Shown here piece after piece: positions 16,298-25,072 of a stretch of DNA of 49,822 nt (the first letter of the stretch is position 1; each line of letters starts with the position of its first letter). The position numbers and the translations under genes are program-made. This DNA comes from an uncultured bacterium. Its GTDB lineage: Bacteria; Elusimicrobiota; Elusimicrobia; Elusimicrobiales; Elusimicrobiaceae. A model generated the notes under the pieces. The model was not told where the DNA came from. It saw only the letters and a program-made list of their open reading frames with translations, and searched no databases. Where the stretch lies: NCBI GenBank assembly GCA_949294095.1, contig CASFFZ010000013.1, forward strand, positions 1-49,822, given 5' to 3'.

Positions 16298-19200
16298 TTA
16301 TAATACGGCATTGGGGGGGAGGATAAAATTGACTCCTCTTGCTTTTGCCATAGCCTGGTATTTTTCCAGCACGTGATTGATGACTTCCTGCTTATCCGTA
16401 TCAGCCGGCACTTTTTTGAGTTGCGCGGCAATTTCGGATTCCGCTTCTTTGGTCAGCTGTTTGCTGTAGATGTATTTCATCGTAGCAATGCGCACGCGGT
16501 CTAAGCGGGTTTTTTCCATCAAGCGGGCTTCAATCACGCGGACATCCGCACGGCCCACCGGATACTTGGCCATAATGCCCGTTAAGGAATCATTGATCAG
16601 CTTATTAATGCTGGCTTCCGAAGCGCCCGTGGCACGAGCCTTTACAATGCTGTTGTACAACGGTTCTACTTCGGCGCGGAACTGTTCATACGTCAACGGT
16701 TTGCCCGTAGCCAACTGGGTGTTTTCCGGCAGGCGGCTGTAAAGCTTGCGGGCCATTTCCAAGCGGTGCAGATCCAACGCCGCTTTATCATTCACGGAAA
16801 TCATCGTTTGTTCCAGTTCTTTCAGATCCACGCGGTAGCGGCTCATCAGGCCATCTCCCAAGTTTTTAATTACTTCCCGGGAAGCATTGTCAATTTCCAA
16901 GGAAACCCCTAAGTTCGGGTTATTGGTAATGGCAGATTCCACTTCCGAGCGCAGAATCGGATAATTCAACACTTTCGGCTTTCTGGTCATCCACATTCTG
17001 AACTGATCTCTCAAATCTTTGGTGATCAGGTTTTTGTTCCACAACGTGGCCGCCAAAGTGGCCGCAACCGGCAAGGCCAACCCGTAGATAGCGCCTTCGG
17101 CCATCGTCATATGCGGCAGGGAGGCGATCGTATCGGACAGCATACCGTAGATAATCGTTCCCATACCCGTTAAGCGGGCCAACACATAAATCATGGATAC
17201 GGCCGCTTTTTTATCCGCATTTTCCGGGCGGTTGAGCGCCATAGCCTGTTCCTGGTTAGCCAAGTTGGCAAAACCTAAGCCGGCCAAAGCCCACAAACCG
17301 CTGCGGGTATAGATGTCTAATCCCGGCAGGATAGACAGTGCGCCCGCACCTACCGCAACTAAGCTGGACAGGCCGATCAAGGCTTTGTCGGTAATCCACC
17401 CTTTGCCCATTGCTTTGGCACCTATTTTGCGTCCGGCAAATACGGTTAAATACACCGCCAAGAAAGACGCGAGCATCGCTTGTTCCGGTTTGGCAAATAC
17501 TTCTTTCAGCACCGTGCCCGGGCCGGAGTTAAATACCATACCGCCGAAGTGATACAAGCCCACGCGGCCGGCCATCTGCACTAAGTACTGGTTCAAATAA
17601 GATTTGGCCTTCATCCACGTGGTCGGTTTAATGGTCTCCGGCGACACGCCTTTTTTGGCCGCTTTTTTATTGATCAACTGTTCCAATTCCTGCTTTTGCG
17701 TACCCGTAAAGGCGAATTTCAAGTTGTCTCCAACGCTTTGCAGGAACGTTTTGGGGGTACCGTCCTCGTTTTTCTCTGTGCTGGCTTCCTTGATATTGGC
17801 AATTTTAGAAGCTTTCATTAAACCGGAAGCTACTACAGGCGCACCGGCCGCCAAGCCAAACATAGCCGCCAAGGTGCCCAAACCGACTTCCGTTCCAAAC
17901 AATAACGAAGTAGCCGCACCCACAACCGGCAGGAACAGGTAGCAGTAAATACCACCGGCAGAAGCCCAAGAGTTCAAGTCCGCCACGGTGGAAGAAGCGC
18001 TGACCGGATCGTTGGCAATCGCTTTGGCAATCGGGCTGTTGGTTTGTTTGATAATACCGTTGCCCGCAATACCGTTAATCAAAATACCGCCAACCATACC
18101 GGCAAACGCAGCCATCGGGCCAAAAACGCCCGTCGCGCCCAAGGCCAAGCTTGCGGCAGAAACACCCAACCCCGCGGCAGACAGCGCCTGCCCCAGATAA
18201 GCCGTATGTTTCAAGCCCATTTTGGACTGCAAACCGCTGATAAACGGCGCCAACGCGGGCCCAAACTGACCGGCGGAAGACGGCAGGTTCGTTAAGAAGG
18301 AAGAAATATTACCGAACACTTTCGTCGCGGCGGAAATAGCCTGCCCGAACGAGCTCAACCCTTCCGAGAAAGCCGTCAATTTCAACGCCCAATCGCCGGC
18401 GGGATCCGTAAAGAGTTTAAATTCAATCTGATTGGAATCCGGATTCTTAGCAGCCACCTCTTTTAAGTAAGCCGAAACAGCTTTGGCGGCGCCCATTACT
18501 TTACCGGTATTTCTAAAAGCAGCTTTTGCAGATTCTAAATCTTTCGCTACTAAGAATTGCTTCAGCTCCGGATTTAAATCCTGTACGTTGCTGGGCAAAA
18601 TGGTGCGAAGCGGCACGCGCACTTCCGTCAGCAAGTCCATCACGGCATCTTCGCCTTTGGCCAGTTCCGCTTCAAAGCGGGGCGCCAGTCTGTGCGAAGA
18701 AAGCACGCGGAACACCTGCTTGGTGGCGGCGTTTCCGCCTTCAATCTGCACGCTCATCATACCTCTTACGGCACCGGACGGAGCACGCAGCAACAAAGAC
18801 CCGTTAGAATCAATAACAAAGGTTTCCGAATCTAATTTATTTACGTTTAAGAACGCTTTTTTGGTAGCTTCGGAGTCAAATACAAATTTAACTTCATAAT
18901 CCTGCGGGATAAAAGCACCCGGGGCGCTTTCCAAACTGGCAGGATACGTAACTTCTAACCCCTGAATGCTGGCTTCCATCGCGGCACGATTGGCCTTCGC
19001 GGCAGCGGCCCGATCGGCTCTGTCGTGGAAATATTGAGCCATTTTCTTAAAAATGGAAACTTTTTCAATCGGAGTGATTATATTATTCGGATCAAAGCTG
19101 GCTTCCAAGGTGGCGATGACATCATTTTGTACTTTGGTAGACAGTTTTCTGTTGCTAGAGGCCAGTTTTTCCAATTCCGGTCTTACCGATTCCACCCAGA

Positions 19201-20668
19201 GTTTTTGGAAGGCTTTATCGTCCAAAACCGGGGTCTTGCCGTATTCTTGAATATATTTGCGTTCCGCTTTTTCCAGCCCGTATTGCAAGGCTTGAGAAAC
19301 GGGTTTGGTATACGAAACATTGGCATAGCGGCTGTTTACGCGCGCAATAATGCCGCCGGGGCCTTCACCCGTGGAGGGATCGCCCGGGACGGAAGGCATA
19401 ATATCCGGCCCTTCTCCGGAGGAAGACGGAATGGGGGAAGAGCCCAGCGCAAGCGCATCGTGCAAACGCAGATGATCAAAGCTTACCTGCACCGGAGCCA
19501 TAGCAAACGGACGCGCCGCGGCCGCCACTCCTTCTACCGGGGCGGTCGCCGCAACCGGGTCGGCAATGATTTTGCCTTTCTTTTCGTTTAAGGAAATCCA
19601 CTTGGCCGTGGCTTCGGCAGACGGATCCAAATGTCTCGCGTTCAACCCGTTCCAAGAAGTCAACACTTCTTCCAATTTAGGATAGCTTTGGGTCGGAATT
19701 TCGGCAAACGCCGGCAGGTTTAAATGCAATCCTTCCTTTTTGGCGTAGGCATCCAATCCTTTCCAGAAGGGGCTGGATAACCGCACGTTGGAAGCGGCCT
19801 GGCCGGCCAACTGGCCCAACGCATCATATGCGCCCAAGTTCAACAGGGCGCGGCCCACTACCACTTCCGTAACCGGCTTGAATAAATCGGGCGAGTGTTC
19901 ATATACGCTCAGCAACAGCGGCGCATCCGCCGCGGAACCGTAAAAGCCCAAGTTGCTGACGGCCGCCATCGCCTTAGACCAGGCGCCCAGCGCATCCATT
20001 TGCGTATTTCCGCTGAAATGAGCGAGGAATTCATCCAACTGCACCTCGGCTGCAGACGGAACCGCATAATTAATTTGTAAATCGGCCAACAATGTGCGGC
20101 GGTAAAAATCAGCCGCCAACGCAGCTTGTTTTGCGCTTACGGCAAAACCGCGTTCCACCGTAACGGCAGGGAACGTATTAAGCAGTAAAAATTCTTTTGC
20201 AGAGTTTGTCCGGGAAGGGACATTAAAAATTTGTTTGTAAATTTCTTTTGCATCGTTTAATGCAAAATCTTTCTGTTGCAATAATTTATTGATTTCCGCA
20301 AGCGTTTTAGGCGTGGTGGCCTGGTGCTCTTTGAGTTGCGCTTCAATTTCGTGTTCCACCCGCACGCTTAAATCGGGTATCTGCGGGACAGCAGCGGGGG
20401 TCGTTGCGCCCGCGGCTTCCGGCATACCCGCAATCCCACCCGTAACGGCGGGAGCGCCGGCCAAAACCGATTTTGCCGAGTTGGCCGCCGAAATGCCGGC
20501 TGTTTGTTCAACCGCTTTAGGAAGGGTTACTCCTCCAACCACTTCTTTCCCAGTAGTCTGCAGGGCTTTTTGAGCGCCTTTCATCAGCTTATTAGACTGG
20601 GCCAACGAAGGAGTAATACTTCCGAAGATAAGCGAAATGCTAAGCACTAACGCTATCAATTTATTCAT
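16298..20668 (-). CDS. Giant exported protein with a 12-helix transporter-like C-terminal half
   Basis: A 1456-residue protein. Residues 1-23 form a signal peptide (LSISLIFGSITPSLAQ). Residues 25-770 are a long exported region: helical segments at 95-340, a Ser/Pro/Gly-rich linker (405-440), helices 455-565, and a beta-containing segment 575-670. Residues about 770-1215 contain some 10-12 hydrophobic helices separated by short basic loops, with a 65-residue polar loop (957-1025); the rhythm recalls a major facilitator domain (for example TAYLGQALSAAGLGVSAASLALG and the KKAAVSMIYVLARLTGMGTIIYG helices). Residues 1220-1456 are soluble and helical. I cannot name a family. A GGAG site precedes the start and it is a single-gene unit. 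A transporter fused to a large exported sensor or scaffold is one reading. Confidence 0.6.
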   Translation of the reverse strand: MNKLIALVLSISLIFGSITPSLAQSNKLMKGAQKALQTTGKEVVGGVTLPKAVEQTAGISAANSAKSVLAGAPAVTGGIAGMPEAAGATTPAAVPQIPDLSVRVEHEIEAQLKEHQATTPKTLAEINKLLQQKDFALNDAKEIYKQIFNVPSRTNSAKEFLLLNTFPAVTVERGFAVSAKQAALAADFYRRTLLADLQINYAVPSAAEVQLDEFLAHFSGNTQMDALGAWSKAMAAVSNLGFYGSAADAPLLLSVYEHSPDLFKPVTEVVVGRALLNLGAYDALGQLAGQAASNVRLSSPFWKGLDAYAKKEGLHLNLPAFAEIPTQSYPKLEEVLTSWNGLNARHLDPSAEATAKWISLNEKKGKIIADPVAATAPVEGVAAAARPFAMAPVQVSFDHLRLHDALALGSSPIPSSSGEGPDIMPSVPGDPSTGEGPGGIIARVNSRYANVSYTKPVSQALQYGLEKAERKYIQEYGKTPVLDDKAFQKLWVESVRPELEKLASSNRKLSTKVQNDVIATLEASFDPNNIITPIEKVSIFKKMAQYFHDRADRAAAAKANRAAMEASIQGLEVTYPASLESAPGAFIPQDYEVKFVFDSEATKKAFLNVNKLDSETFVIDSNGSLLLRAPSGAVRGMMSVQIEGGNAATKQVFRVLSSHRLAPRFEAELAKGEDAVMDLLTEVRVPLRTILPSNVQDLNPELKQFLVAKDLESAKAAFRNTGKVMGAAKAVSAYLKEVAAKNPDSNQIEFKLFTDPAGDWALKLTAFSEGLSSFGQAISAATKVFGNISSFLTNLPSSAGQFGPALAPFISGLQSKMGLKHTAYLGQALSAAGLGVSAASLALGATGVFGPMAAFAGMVGGILINGIAGNGIIKQTNSPIAKAIANDPVSASSTVADLNSWASAGGIYCYLFLPVVGAATSLLFGTEVGLGTLAAMFGLAAGAPVVASGLMKASKIANIKEASTEKNEDGTPKTFLQSVGDNLKFAFTGTQKQELEQLINKKAAKKGVSPETIKPTTWMKAKSYLNQYLVQMAGRVGLYHFGGMVFNSGPGTVLKEVFAKPEQAMLASFLAVYLTVFAGRKIGAKAMGKGWITDKALIGLSSLVAVGAGALSILPGLDIYTRSGLWALAGLGFANLANQEQAMALNRPENADKKAAVSMIYVLARLTGMGTIIYGMLSDTIASLPHMTMAEGAIYGLALPVAATLAATLWNKNLITKDLRDQFRMWMTRKPKVLNYPILRSEVESAITNNPNLGVSLEIDNASREVIKNLGDGLMSRYRVDLKELEQTMISVNDKAALDLHRLEMARKLYSRLPENTQLATGKPLTYEQFRAEVEPLYNSIVKARATGASEASINKLINDSLTGIMAKYPVGRADVRVIEARLMEKTRLDRVRIATMKYIYSKQLTKEAESEIAAQLKKVPADTDKQEVINHVLEKYQAMAKARGVNFILPPNAVL

Positions 20669-20980
20669 ATAATGTCGTCTCCAGAAAGTATAATTTTATA
20701 CTGCTTATAACCTAATGCTAACACAAAATTGATAAAGCAACAAGGGCCAAAAGGCCCATTTTTTTGTTAGGACTTTTTGACCCTTTCTTGCAGTTTTGAA
20801 ACGTCGGTAAAAAGGAAGTTTCCTTTTTTATTTTAACATAAAAAAACAAGGCCGGCTGAAAATCTTTTTGATCCGGTTTGCTGCCGCGGCCACAGGGGCG
20901 GTTGGTTTGTAAAGAAACGCCAAATAAAATAAAATTATAAATAGCGTTTGAACAAAAAAATTGATTTTGTGGATGAGTGC
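20669..20980. other. Intergenic region between giant gene and DHA2 pair
   Basis: This divergent spacer holds no gene that I can support. It contains two hairpins with T-rich right flanks (20744-20757 GGGCC/GGCCC, and 20809-20829 AAAAAGGAA/TTCCTTTTT), which look like terminators without a gene, and a plausible plus-strand promoter TTGGTT (20902-20907), 17 nt, TAAAAT (20925-20930) for the exporter pair. On the minus strand the first 50 nt carry TATAAA/TATACT boxes for the giant gene. Confidence 0.5.
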
Positions 20981-22420
20981 ATGAAGCTTAAAACACCGCA
21001 TATTGCGTATAAATGGCTGATTTTTTCCGTAACGGCTATCGGGGTGTTTATGTCTACCCTGGACGGCGGAATCGTCAACATTGCGCTGCCCGTCATGGCG
21101 CACGATTTAAACGCCGGGCTGGAACGCATTCAATGGGTCGTAAGCATCTACCTGCTGACGACCACCTGCTTTCTGCCGGTATTTGGCAAGCTCTCCGACA
21201 TGTACAGCCGCAAATACCTGTATCTGACGGGTTTTCTCCTTTTTGGCGTGGGCTCTTTGCTGGCGGCATTTTCCAAAAGTTTAAGCTGGATGATTTTTTC
21301 CCGCATTGTGCAAGGCCTCGGCGCCAGTGCGATGATTTCCAACTGCCAGGCCATTATCGCCAAAGCGTTTCGCGGCAAAGACCGCGGCCGCGCCTTAGGC
21401 GGCATAGGCGCCATGGTGGCGGTGGGTTTTTTGGCGGGGCCCGCCGTGGGGGGATTTTTAATTCAGCACTGGGGCTGGCAGTCGGTGTTTTGGATCAATG
21501 TGCCCATCAGCGCGCTGGGGATCTGGCGCGGCATACAAATCATCCCGCTTTTTAAGTCCAACGCAAAGGTAAAAATGGACGTCTTGGGCGCCATTTGCTT
21601 TATTTTGTTCTGTTTCTGTTTTTTGTATGCTTTAGACGAGGGCGAAAGCCAACACTGGACGTCTTTTCTAATCATCGGTTCGTTTGTGATGTCCGTCCTG
21701 TTTTTTGGCATTTTTTATATGCGCGAACGCACCTCCAAAAATCCGTTTATCGGCCTTTCCTTATTTAAAATACAGGCCATTTCCTACGGGTGCATTGTTT
21801 CGCTTCTGGGGTTTATTGCGCTTAACTGCAACTCTATTTTATTTCCTTTTTATATGGCCGATATTTTGCACCGCTCTCCGCTGCAAATGAGCCTGCTGAT
21901 GATGCCCTTCCCGGTGGCGCTGGCCATTGCCTCGCCCGTGTCGGGCTGGCTGTCGGAGCGGTATTCGGCGCGTTTAATCACGACGGTGGGGTTTGGCTTT
22001 ATCATTATCGGGGCGTCTATGTTTGTAGGCATTGGCACGCACCCGTCCATCGCGTACATTATTGTGGCCCAATTGCTGATGGGCACCGGCTCGGGCACCT
22101 TCCAAGCCCCCAATAATAACACCATTATCGGCGGGGCGCCCAGCGACCGGCTGGGCATGGTGGTCAGCATCAGCGCGCTGGCGCGCAATATGGGGGCGGT
22201 GATGGGGATTGCGCTGTCGGTCTTGATTTTTTCATCGGTTAAACGTCATTACTTGGCAGCCGGCTTGGCGGAACAGACCGCCTTTATGCATGCCTATCAG
22301 GCGTCTATGGTGTTTTGCATTGTAATGGCGCTGGCGGCGGCGTACTTCTCGGCCGCGCGCGAAAAACGCAAGAAACGCAAGAAACAACCTACGGGTTTTT
22401 ATGAGTCAACAACTGCTTAA
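20981..22420 (+). CDS. DHA2-family multidrug exporter (MFS, 14 helices), copy 1
   Basis: A 479-residue proton-driven exporter of the EmrB/QacA type. It opens with KWLIFSVTAIGVFMSTLDGGIVNIALPVM (helix 1, motif D1), has the loop motif GKLSDMYSRKYLY, and the antiporter motif C in helix 5 (GPAVGGFLIQHWGWQSVFWINVP). The ATG at 20981 was chosen over a TTG at 20948 because it gives the same N-terminal length as its paralogue. It overlaps the next gene by 20 nt, so the two are translated together. The last residues are a basic tail encoded by a short direct repeat (ACGCAAGAA twice). Confidence 0.88.
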   Translation: MKLKTPHIAYKWLIFSVTAIGVFMSTLDGGIVNIALPVMAHDLNAGLERIQWVVSIYLLTTTCFLPVFGKLSDMYSRKYLYLTGFLLFGVGSLLAAFSKSLSWMIFSRIVQGLGASAMISNCQAIIAKAFRGKDRGRALGGIGAMVAVGFLAGPAVGGFLIQHWGWQSVFWINVPISALGIWRGIQIIPLFKSNAKVKMDVLGAICFILFCFCFLYALDEGESQHWTSFLIIGSFVMSVLFFGIFYMRERTSKNPFIGLSLFKIQAISYGCIVSLLGFIALNCNSILFPFYMADILHRSPLQMSLLMMPFPVALAIASPVSGWLSERYSARLITTVGFGFIIIGASMFVGIGTHPSIAYIIVAQLLMGTGSGTFQAPNNNTIIGGAPSDRLGMVVSISALARNMGAVMGIALSVLIFSSVKRHYLAAGLAEQTAFMHAYQASMVFCIVMALAAAYFSAAREKRKKRKKQPTGFYESTTA

Positions 22421-23786
22421 CCTGCCGCGCAAGTGGCTGATTTTTACCGTTACGGCAACGGGCACCTTTATGGGCACGCTGGACGGGGGCGTCGTCAACG
22501 TGGCGCTGCCGTCTATCGCCAATCAATTTAACGCCGACATTGAAAACATTCAGTTTATCGTTACGATTTATCTGTTGGCGGTAACGTGTTTTCTGCCGAT
22601 ATTCGGCAAACTTTCCGATCTGTACAGCCGCAAAAAATTATATTTGGGCGGTTTTTTTGTGTTTGGCGTCGGCAGTATTTTGTGCTCGCTGGCGGGCAGC
22701 CTGCCGATGATGATTTTCGCCCGCGCGGTACAGGGGCTGGGATCGTCGGCCATGATGGCCAACTCGCAGGCCATTATCGCAAAAGCCTTCTGCGGCAAAG
22801 ACCGCGGGCGCGCGCTCGGCGGCATTGGGGCGGTGGTGGCCCTGGGCTCTTTGGCCGGGCCTGCCGTGGGCGGTTTTTTAATCCAACACTTTGGCTGGCC
22901 CAGCGTGTTTTGGGTCAATTTGCCCGTCTGCGCCATTGGCATTTGGCGCGGCTTGCAAATTATCCCGCGCTTTAACCCCAAAAGCAAAATGCGCATGGAC
23001 ATGTGGGGGGCGGCCTTCTTTTTGATTTCTTGTTTTTCCTTCTTATATGCGCTAAACGACGGCCCGTCCAAGCATTGGGACGCGCCCATTATCTTAGGCG
23101 CGTTTGCAACGGCGGCCGTGTTCTTTGGTCTGTTTTATTACCGCGAAAGAGTGTCCAAAACGCCCTTTATCGGGCTGTCTATTTTTAAGGTGCGCGCCAT
23201 TTCCTACGGATATGCGGTGGCGGTGCTGGGGTTTATGGCGGTGTTTACCAACTCCGTCTTATTTCCGTTCTATGCCGCCGATATTTTGCACCTGGATCCG
23301 GTGCAAACCGGCCTGCTGATTTTGCCGTTTCCGGTGGCGCTGGCGGTTTCGTCGCCGATCAGCGGGCTGCTGTCCGAAAAGTATCCGGCCCGCCTGATTA
23401 CGACCATCGGGCTGGGGTTGGTAATCACGGGCACGATGATGTTCTCGTTTATGGACGGGGAAACGTCTTTCTTCTACATTGCGCTGGCGCAGCTGATTGC
23501 GGGCTGCGGTTCGGGCACTTTCCAGGTGCCTAACAACAATACCGTCATCAGCGCGGCGCCCAAAAACAAGCTGGGCATCGTCTCCAGCGTAAATGCGCTG
23601 GCCCGAAACGCCGGAATGATTATGGGTATTGCCCTTTCCGTGGCGGTGTATGCAGCGGTGCAAAATGTATTTATCCAACGGGGAGCGGCCCCTTCCTCCG
23701 CCTTTTTGCACGGTTATCAGGCCGCCATGTGGTTTGGCGCGGCGGTGGCGCTGGCGGGGGGGATTTTATCCGTCAAGCGGGATTAA
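22401..23786 (+). CDS. DHA2-family multidrug exporter (MFS, 14 helices), copy 2
   Basis: A 461-residue paralogue of the gene just upstream, sharing about two thirds of residues in the first half by eye (KWLIFTVTATGTFMGTLDGG, GKLSDLYSRKKLYLGG, GPAVGGFLIQHFGWPSVFWVNLP, GKDRGRALGGIGA). The pair must come from a tandem duplication. Two adjacent, translationally coupled DHA2 proteins could form a heterodimer or have diverged in substrate; no periplasmic adaptor (EmrA-like) or outer-membrane channel gene is next to them. The start overlaps the upstream stop; no separate promoter is visible. Confidence 0.88.
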   Translation: MSQQLLNLPRKWLIFTVTATGTFMGTLDGGVVNVALPSIANQFNADIENIQFIVTIYLLAVTCFLPIFGKLSDLYSRKKLYLGGFFVFGVGSILCSLAGSLPMMIFARAVQGLGSSAMMANSQAIIAKAFCGKDRGRALGGIGAVVALGSLAGPAVGGFLIQHFGWPSVFWVNLPVCAIGIWRGLQIIPRFNPKSKMRMDMWGAAFFLISCFSFLYALNDGPSKHWDAPIILGAFATAAVFFGLFYYRERVSKTPFIGLSIFKVRAISYGYAVAVLGFMAVFTNSVLFPFYAADILHLDPVQTGLLILPFPVALAVSSPISGLLSEKYPARLITTIGLGLVITGTMMFSFMDGETSFFYIALAQLIAGCGSGTFQVPNNNTVISAAPKNKLGIVSSVNALARNAGMIMGIALSVAVYAAVQNVFIQRGAAPSSAFLHGYQAAMWFGAAVALAGGILSVKRD

Positions 23787-23806
23787 AACAGCCGATTTTT
23801 GTTTAC

Positions 23807-23837
23807 AAAAAAACCCCGCCAAACGGCGGGGTTTTTT
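23807..23837. terminator. Bidirectional terminator
   Basis: AAACCCCGCC/GGCGGGGTTT stem with A7 and T6 flanks between convergent exporter and rbr genes. Confidence 0.93.
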
Positions 23838-23860
23838 GCAAATCACAGGCATCCGGCAAA

Positions 23861-24400
23861 TTAATAGTTTTCCGGGTGAATCATGAAATAAGCCTGCGGG
23901 TGGGCGCACACGGGGCACACTTCGGGGGCTTTTTCGCCGATGTGGATGTGGCCGCAGTTGGCGCATTCCCACATGACGATGCCGGCTTTTTTGAATACTT
24001 CCTGCGCTTCTACATTGTGCAGGAGTTTGCGGTAGCGTTCTTCGTGCATTTTTTCAATTTTGCCCACGGCTTCAAACAGATAGGCCAGTTTGTCAAAGCC
24101 TTCTTCTTTGGCTTCTTTGGCAAAAGTGGCATACATATCCGTCCATTCATAATTTTCGCCGTTGGCGGCATCCAACAGGTTTTCGGCCGTAGTCGGAATG
24201 TCGTTATCGTGCAAGGCTTTGAACCACAGTTTGGCGTGTTCGCGTTCGTTGCCGGCGGTTTGTTCAAAAATTTTGCTGATTTGCACAAAGCCTTCTTTTT
24301 TGGCTTTGGAAGCATAATAGGTGTATTTGTTGGTAGCTTGCGATTCACCCGCAAAAGCCGCCATTAAGTTTTTCTCGGTTTTAGATCCTTTGAGTTCCAT
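23861..24400 (-). CDS. rbr: Rubrerythrin
   Basis: A 179-residue non-haem iron peroxidase that reduces H2O2 in anaerobes. The ferritin-like di-iron domain carries Glu19 (FAGES), the NEREH motif (Glu52, His55) and the second E-x-x-H (EKMH, 116-119). The C-terminal rubredoxin domain has CANCG (146-150) and CPVC (162-165) for the FeS4 centre. The start at 24400 was chosen for its CAGGAGA ribosome site. It lies 34 nt downstream of a PerR-type regulator on the same strand and is probably co-transcribed with it and derepressed by peroxide. Confidence 0.97.
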   Translation of the reverse strand: MELKGSKTEKNLMAAFAGESQATNKYTYYASKAKKEGFVQISKIFEQTAGNEREHAKLWFKALHDNDIPTTAENLLDAANGENYEWTDMYATFAKEAKEEGFDKLAYLFEAVGKIEKMHEERYRKLLHNVEAQEVFKKAGIVMWECANCGHIHIGEKAPEVCPVCAHPQAYFMIHPENY

Positions 24401-24434
24401 AGTTTCTCCTGTTTTTTTCCTACCCACAAGCGCC

Positions 24435-24896
24435 TTACTTTTTAGCTTGGCACTTTTTACAAATTCCGCGAAGCTGCAAATTAACCTGCTTTACTTCGCC
24501 CATTTCCCGCGCCGCGCGAGGCAGCGGCAGGGGCGCGTCGCCCGTTTGCGGGAAGATATCGTACACTTCGCCGCAGCGGGTGCAGACAAAGTGGCAGTGG
24601 GGACGCAAATCCCCGTCAAAGCGGGCCTTGGACGAGAGCCCCACCCGCATCAGTAAATCCATATCCTCCAGCGAGGCCAACGTGCGGTACACCGTATCCA
24701 GCGACACATTGGGCATGGCTTTGCGCACGGACTGGAAAACTTTCTCCGCACTGGGGTGCTCGCACGACTGCGCTACGGTGCAAAAAATTTTCCGCCGCTG
24801 CTCGGTAACGCGCAGGCCTTTTGCCCGGCATTGCGTTTCAAAGCGGCTTAGCCGTTTCTGAAGTTCTTCTTTTTGTTCGTTTAGTTGGAGGTTCAT
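24435..24896 (-). CDS. perR: Fur-family regulator, PerR type
   Basis: A 153-residue metal-dependent repressor. The winged helix spans about 25-85 ([31 protein letters not shown]). Structural zinc ligands: CTRC (105-108) and CKKC (146-149). Regulatory site candidates: His47 in EHPSAEK, Asp94 in RFDGD, His100 and His102 in PHCHF, and Asp113 in EVYDIF; an Asp rather than Glu there favours PerR over Fur. It is followed directly by rbr. The start at 24896 is three nt from a 9-1-9 palindrome that should be its own operator, and no Shine-Dalgarno is visible. The PerR assignment over Fur is inference from residues and neighbour. Confidence 0.85.
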   Translation of the reverse strand: MNLQLNEQKEELQKRLSRFETQCRAKGLRVTEQRRKIFCTVAQSCEHPSAEKVFQSVRKAMPNVSLDTVYRTLASLEDMDLLMRVGLSSKARFDGDLRPHCHFVCTRCGEVYDIFPQTGDAPLPLPRAAREMGEVKQVNLQLRGICKKCQAKK

Positions 24897-24899
24897 ATT

Positions 24900-24918
24900 A
24901 TTAATAATAATTCTTAAT
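24900..24918. promoter_or_regulatory. Candidate PerR/Fur box upstream of perR-rbr
   Basis: A 9-1-9 inverted repeat (ATTAATAAT, A, ATTCTTAAT on the plus strand) with 8 of 9 positions matching between arms. It sits 3 nt from the perR start, overlapping the expected promoter, consistent with autoregulation of the perR-rbr operon. Confidence 0.6.
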
Positions 24919-25036
24919 AAAAGTATATCATATTTTGCGAACAAAAAAACCGGATTTTTTCAGATTTTATTTTTCGTTTCTTTATCATAGCATAAAACAA
25001 GCGACAAGACCGCTAAAAGGCGTCTTTTCAAAATGT

Positions 25037-25042
25037 TATAAT
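25037..25042 (+). promoter_or_regulatory. -10 box of the iron alcohol dehydrogenase gene
   Basis: A consensus TATAAT lies 30 nt before the GGAGGG-led start at 25073. No good -35 hexamer is seen at 17 nt. Confidence 0.45.
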
Positions 25043-25072
25043 AGCCGTAGTTGTACAATTGCAGGAGGGAAT

